Positions 33,910 to 37,184 of a DNA stretch of 37,184 nt are shown one piece after another. Numbering within the stretch: position 1 is the stretch's first letter; the number at the start of each line of letters is the position of its first letter. Source of the DNA: Spirochaetota bacterium (lineage in GTDB: Bacteria; Spirochaetota; Brevinematia; DTOW01); the NCBI GenBank assembly GCA_025061835.1, contig JANXAC010000002.1, positions 1 to 37,184 on the forward strand, in the 5' to 3' direction. The notes beneath the pieces are model-generated. The model did not search any database, was not told the origin of the DNA, and was given only the letters and a program-made list of their open reading frames with translations. A program made the translations under genes and the position numbers.

Positions 33910-35383
33910 AGGTTTTAGCCGATTCAGACCAATAAAATTCGGATCTCATGGCTGTATCTACTATCTTTCTCCATCGTTTGGGGTTTTTGTAATAAATATC
34001 AACTGCCTCCAAAATCTTGTCCCTAAAGCTTTGGGGTGAGTATTCGTAAAACTTAAATCCATTTATCTTATCTCTTACTATATCATTTAGAATACCAACA
34101 CCCCTAACGAGAGGTACCGTTCCAAAAAGCATTGAAACCATGTGTAGTATAGAACTAGGTTCCACCATAGATGGTATCAATACAATGTCAGATGCGATTA
34201 GGTATTCTATTATCTCATCTTCTTGAACATTTTTTACCCAGTATACTTTTGATGGATTTGACTTTGCAATTTCATCTATAGCAACTTCTCTAAAATCATC
34301 TCCTTTGCCTATTAGTATTAGTGATATTTTGTTTTTAGAGATAAGATCGCTAAGAACTTCATAAATTAATGATATTCCTGTTTTCTCTGTAAATTTACCT
34401 ACAAAGAGTAGTAATATACTACTCTCGTCAAATTTAATTCTTTTACATACTAGCGACTTAATCTTATATTTGTTGCCTATGTTATCTTTGGTGTAATTCA
34501 AACCTTTCTTTGATAGAATAGGATTATCTTTTGGTGTGAATGAAGAATTAACTCCAGGTATTACGTACTTTATCTTGTTTTCAATAACCTTTTGGTTTAT
34601 GAGCCCCTCAAGACCGTTGCCGAACTCTTCTCGCTTGATCTCCTCAATGTAAGAAGCACTGCAGAAAACAGTAGCATCACTAAAGACGATAGCACCTTTT
34701 ACTATGTTTACCTTGTTGTAGAACTCTAGATACTCGTAGCTGTAGTATCTCCAATCTATACCTAAAATTGGATACTGTTCGGGTGTAAATATTGGCATAT
34801 CGTCAAGTGAAGGTAATGTAAATATTACCTTTGACTTATTAATAAAATTATCATACTTATACAATGTTTTTGCGTATATTGATGTTATACTAGCCCACTT
34901 ACCTATCACATGTATGACATCTGGTCTGAATGGAATTGTCTTAAGCGACTCAAGAGCAGATTTGGAGAAGATTGAAAATCTTTGAAGGTTATCAGGATAG
35001 AAGAAACCATTACTAGGATCCACTGTAAAGCCTTCTCTATTAGATAGAAGTGGTTCGTTTACAAAGATAAAATTCATTTTGGAACATTCGTGGCTTCTTA
35101 TTTCTATCTCTTTCTCTTCTCTTCCATCTCTTTCAGCTACAGTTATTTTTTCAGAGGAGATATACTTGAAATCACGAAAATTATTACTACTTTCGATACT
35201 CTTATGCCATGGAAACACTAGAATAACATTATGTCCCAAATCTCTCAGATTTCTGGATAAATCGCATACAAAGAAATTTTCAAAATTTAAAAAGTCTATC
35301 CCCCTTGTGAAAAAATGGTCTATGATATCTGAAACTATAGCAATATTAAGGGGTTTTATTTCTTTCTGCTTCTTTATTATCAT
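33875..35383 (-). CDS. Divergent glycogen/starch synthase-like glycosyltransferase (GT5-like, GT-B fold)
   Basis: The 502-residue protein has a two-Rossmann GT-B layout resembling bacterial GlgA: an N-terminal L-N-I-A-I-V-S-D-I start, L-R-D-L-G-H-N-V-I-L-V-F-P, P-D-V-I-H-V-I-G-K-W-A, then G-V-N-S-S-F-T-P-K-D, L-F-V-G-K-F-T-E-K-T-G and P-S-M-V-E-P-S-S-I-L-H-M-V-S-M-L-F-G-T-V-P-L-V-R-G-V-G. The last corresponds to GlgA 'PSrfEPCGL.Q..am.YG..PvVr.tGG'. The ADP-glucose-binding K-T-G-G-L loop is replaced (F-T-R-G-I-D) and the 'T-I-H-N' histidine is not seen, so donor and product are uncertain. GGAGG precedes the ATG. It sits between ompA-like and pseudopilin genes. Confidence 0.65.
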   Translation of the reverse strand: MIIKKQKEIKPLNIAIVSDIIDHFFTRGIDFLNFENFFVCDLSRNLRDLGHNVILVFPWHKSIESSNNFRDFKYISSEKITVAERDGREEKEIEIRSHECSKMNFIFVNEPLLSNREGFTVDPSNGFFYPDNLQRFSIFSKSALESLKTIPFRPDVIHVIGKWASITSIYAKTLYKYDNFINKSKVIFTLPSLDDMPIFTPEQYPILGIDWRYYSYEYLEFYNKVNIVKGAIVFSDATVFCSASYIEEIKREEFGNGLEGLINQKVIENKIKYVIPGVNSSFTPKDNPILSKKGLNYTKDNIGNKYKIKSLVCKRIKFDESSILLLFVGKFTEKTGISLIYEVLSDLISKNKISLILIGKGDDFREVAIDEIAKSNPSKVYWVKNVQEDEIIEYLIASDIVLIPSMVEPSSILHMVSMLFGTVPLVRGVGILNDIVRDKINGFKFYEYSPQSFRDKILEAVDIYYKNPKRWRKIVDTAMRSEFYWSESAKTYVEEIYKTSKR

Positions 35384-35418
35384 AAATCCTCCTACTTATG
35401 ATTAATTATAAACTTAAT

Positions 35419-36615
35419 TTATTTTCCCCATATTAGTTTTATCTCAACTCTACGGTTTTTAGCTCTATTCTCATCACTTGTGTTAGGAACTACTGGTCTG
35501 TCAGGACCATAACCTCTGTAAGACACTTTGTCTGGTTTTATACCGCTCTGAATTAAAACATTAGCGACTACCTTAGACCTGTTATCCGAAAGAGTCAAAT
35601 TGAATTCTCTTGATCCAACATCATCAGTATGCCCTTCTACAACGATATCAACCTCATCGTACTTCTTGAGGATATCTGCTAATTTGATCAACATTTCCCT
35701 ATAGCTAGGTTTTATGTTATAACTTCCTGTATCAAAGAGTATGTCTGATATACTAACTTTTATTTCGTTATCTTCAGGAGGTGAAACAGAAACATCAGAA
35801 CTCAGTTTTTCAATCTCTCTAGCGAGTTTGTATTGTTTTGCTACATCTACAGGGATCACCTCCATAACACCTACAGATGTTCCTTGATGTCTTGTTGAAC
35901 TATATGGATAGCCAGACAGGTAGGTTTTAGTTATGTCAAATATCTCTCTATACTCAGAAAATATGCCATTTTGAATATCCCAACTGTATTTTGTTGAAGA
36001 ACTGAACTTTATATCTTTTATATACTTACCCCCAGGATTATTGAAGAAGAAGTTATACTCTGCGTTGAATATCACTAAATTCCTACCCCCCTTCATAACA
36101 ATATCATCAACACTATAATTAACAACATTTCTAACCCTAACTATCTCATCCTTCTCGGTTATTATATCCTCACCTAGCGCTTGCCACTTGTAACCTCTGG
36201 CTACTGGAGACCTACCAAAACTAGGTATTCCCCTTCTAGGAGGAAGGTAACTATCAGCTAAGACTTTCATATTCCCATACCTATCTATCATGAAATCAAC
36301 CTCATCAACCCTAGATAGTTTATATTCAACATCTACATTCTGCTTTCTTGTCATATAGTAGAACATATACTTCACGGTTACAAAGTTTTCACCGTCCTGT
36401 ATAGAATATCTATATGGTTGCATAGTTATTTTTGACATAGCCTCTACAGTTCTAAAAAACAACCCATCTATATAAATATCTTGTTTTGTATATACCTTTA
36501 GCCTATAGATGTTGTTCGTTGAAAACTTATAGTCCAAAGTAAAAGATGACGAAATATAGGGTATAAAAAATATAGTCAATAACGTTATAACAAATACAAC
36601 TACAAAAGATTTCAT
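35419..36615 (-). CDS. OmpA-family outer-membrane/peptidoglycan-binding protein
   Basis: The 398-residue protein has a signal peptide (about 1-24), a long beta-rich N-terminal domain (about 25-265) of unknown fold and a C-terminal OmpA/MotB domain (about 287-398). The latter contains I-L-F-D-T-G-S-Y-N-I-K-P, V-E-G-H-T-D-D-V-G, N-L-T-L-S-D-N-R-S-K-V-V and the final N-R-R-V-E-I, with the Asp and Arg that bind diaminopimelate in peptidoglycan. It probably links outer membrane and cell wall. It is first in an operon with the glycosyltransferase (35-base gap) and pseudopilin. No ribosome-binding site precedes the ATG, and the predicted -10 is only 7 bases away. Confidence 0.88.
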   Translation of the reverse strand: MKSFVVVFVITLLTIFFIPYISSSFTLDYKFSTNNIYRLKVYTKQDIYIDGLFFRTVEAMSKITMQPYRYSIQDGENFVTVKYMFYYMTRKQNVDVEYKLSRVDEVDFMIDRYGNMKVLADSYLPPRRGIPSFGRSPVARGYKWQALGEDIITEKDEIVRVRNVVNYSVDDIVMKGGRNLVIFNAEYNFFFNNPGGKYIKDIKFSSSTKYSWDIQNGIFSEYREIFDITKTYLSGYPYSSTRHQGTSVGVMEVIPVDVAKQYKLAREIEKLSSDVSVSPPEDNEIKVSISDILFDTGSYNIKPSYREMLIKLADILKKYDEVDIVVEGHTDDVGSREFNLTLSDNRSKVVANVLIQSGIKPDKVSYRGYGPDRPVVPNTSDENRAKNRRVEIKLIWGK

Positions 36616-36622
36616 ATCTAAA

Positions 36623-36685
36623 AGTATAGATAGAAATTAATAAGTGTTTCAAGTTAATTAATATGGGTCAATAAAGTCTAAAGTT
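36623..36685 (-). promoter_or_regulatory. ompA-operon promoter with upstream AACTTTAGAC box
   Basis: Read on the minus strand, the box AACTTTAGACTTTATTG (36685-36669) is followed after 16 bases by TTGAAA (36652-36647) and, after 18 bases, by TATACT (36628-36623). Only 7 bases separate the -10 from the ATG, predicting a leaderless transcript. The likeness to the copy at 33065-33103 covers 39 bases (36707-36669) with 4 differences. Confidence 0.6.
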
Positions 36686-36707
36686 TTTTGAGAGATGCTT
36701 CATAAAA

Positions 36708-36889
36708 TAGTTTAAGGTTATGGGAATGGATATTTTTAGTATATCACACCTCTTGCTCCTCTGTTTTCTTTCTCTTTTCTTTCTTTTCAAAACAACACCA
36801 AAAGGATGAGAGATGATATGCAACATATACAAGAGGACAAGAAGATTGTGAAATACCTTAAGTTGAAATATCCAAAAAACCTAATCGTG
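36708..36889. other. Intergenic stretch between divergent ompA and FMN-protein promoters
   Basis: The whole gap is 367 bases. Between the two promoters lies a pyrimidine-rich tract (TTTCTTTCTCTTTTCTTTC near 36768-36786). A 35-codon open frame (36806-36913) runs through the second box. I do not call it a gene, because its end coincides with the promoter element. Nothing else is recognised. Confidence 0.35.
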
Positions 36890-36952
36890 AATTTTAGACT
36901 TCATTGGACTTAAATAAAATAAATTGAAATTGACACCATAAGGTTATATAGT
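36890..36952 (+). promoter_or_regulatory. Promoter of the FMN split-barrel gene with upstream AATTTTAGAC box
   Basis: The box AATTTTAGACTTCATTG (36890-36906) is followed after 17 bases by TTGAAA (36924-36929) and, after 17 bases, by TATAGT (36947-36952). An overlapping alternative is TTGACA (36930-36935), 18 bases, TATATT (36954-36959). GGAGA (36971-36975) precedes the ATG. Confidence 0.6.
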
Positions 36953-36982
36953 CTATATTTATAAAGACTTGGAGATACTTTT

Positions 36983-37184
36983 ATGAAATTATCAAAAGAA
37001 GCAATTGACTTTTTGAAGGAAGGTAACGGTATAACCATAGTCGCAACCGCTAGCGAGTTTGGAATAATCAACCTTTCACCAAGATTTATACTTGAAACTA
37101 ATGATGATAAACTATTTTTCGTTTCAGGATTTCCTAACAAAACTTTGTATAACCTCAAGAAAAATCCAAAGGTTTGTATTTCAA
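36983..37184 (+). CDS. Pyridoxamine 5'-phosphate oxidase-like FMN-binding split-barrel protein (5' part)
   Basis: The first 67 codons are visible before the window ends. The pattern A-I-D-F-L-K-E-G...I-V-A-T-A-S-E-F-G-I-I-N-L-S-P-R, then D-D-K-L-F-F-V-S-G and K-T-L-Y-N-L-K-K-N-P-K-V-C-I, matches the N-terminal half of the split-barrel family ('lATvs.dG.pnvsP', 'kt..Nl..NP.V.l'). Members bind FMN, F420 or haem, so the reaction cannot be stated. It is driven by a boxed promoter and is divergent from the ompA operon. Confidence 0.8.
   Translation, partial: MKLSKEAIDFLKEGNGITIVATASEFGIINLSPRFILETNDDKLFFVSGFPNKTLYNLKKNPKVCIS

Noticed and set aside
36806-36913. 35-codon open frame before the FMN split-barrel gene
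   Set aside because: It is short, AT-biased and runs through the box and into the promoter spacer; no independent support.

Overview
The window reads as an ordinary bacterial chromosome segment, AT-rich (most genes are near one third G+C) and densely packed with short operons on both strands. The cell appears to be a diderm, fermentative anaerobe, plausibly thermophilic. The signs are a LolA-like protein, a beta-barrel protein and an OmpA-family protein; a four-subunit pyruvate:ferredoxin oxidoreductase in the porG-D-A-B order; a B12-dependent (class II) ribonucleotide reductase; a Thermus-type 7Fe ferredoxin; and an alpha-amylase very like those of Thermococcales. A deep-branching spirochaete would fit (the L34 protein ends in a spirochaete-like L-T-V-S-D-E tail), but this placement is an inference. 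No plasmid, prophage, IS element or CRISPR array was seen.

Layout. 1-261: the 3' end of a coiled-coil, probably chemotaxis-receptor gene with extreme G-over-C skew. 335-1851: LolA-like protein and pyrD. 2037-3449 (-): membrane sensor without a recognised output domain. 3561-4223: recO, convergent with a small outer-membrane barrel (4230-4817, -). 4928-7192: cvpA-gatC-plsY-panC operon. 7406-8731: M16 protease. 8949-10996 (-): Xaa-Pro peptidase and alpha/beta hydrolase. 11228-11500: HU. 11544-14075 (-): glycogen phosphorylase. 14395-15962: unknown tail-anchored protein overlapping hisB. 16153-19380: carB. 19595-20525: yebC and rpmH (the latter only 52 residues). 20537-21454 (-): cdsA. 21665-24723 (-): porGDAB. 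25001-31176: nusB, dnaA, nrdJ and trpB. 31453-32808 (-): secreted amylase. 33165-33510: tRNA-Gly(CCC) directly followed by a 7Fe ferredoxin gene. 33535-36615 (-): ompA-like, GT5-like glycosyltransferase and pseudopilin operon. 36983-end: start of an FMN split-barrel protein.

Function. Starch or glycogen use (secreted amylase, glycogen phosphorylase) would feed glycolysis. Pyruvate would then be oxidised by PFOR with ferredoxin as electron acceptor. Biosynthetic genes (pyrD, carB, hisB, trpB, panC, gatC) are scattered singly rather than in pathway operons.

The most notable non-coding signal is a 17-bp box, consensus AATTTTAGACYTYATTG. It occurs at four places, each time 16-18 bp upstream of a -35 hexamer and 40-42 bp upstream of a good -10. 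The four promoters belong to tRNA-Gly/ferredoxin, the ompA operon, yebC-rpmH and the FMN split-barrel gene. The geometry is that of a class I activator site, so these may form an undescribed regulon. Other points of interest are a 20-bp perfect palindrome upstream of the amylase, a 10-bp inverted repeat abutting nusB, recurrent G5/C5 hairpins at gene ends, predicted leaderless transcripts, and a DnaA with an altered DNA-recognition signature.
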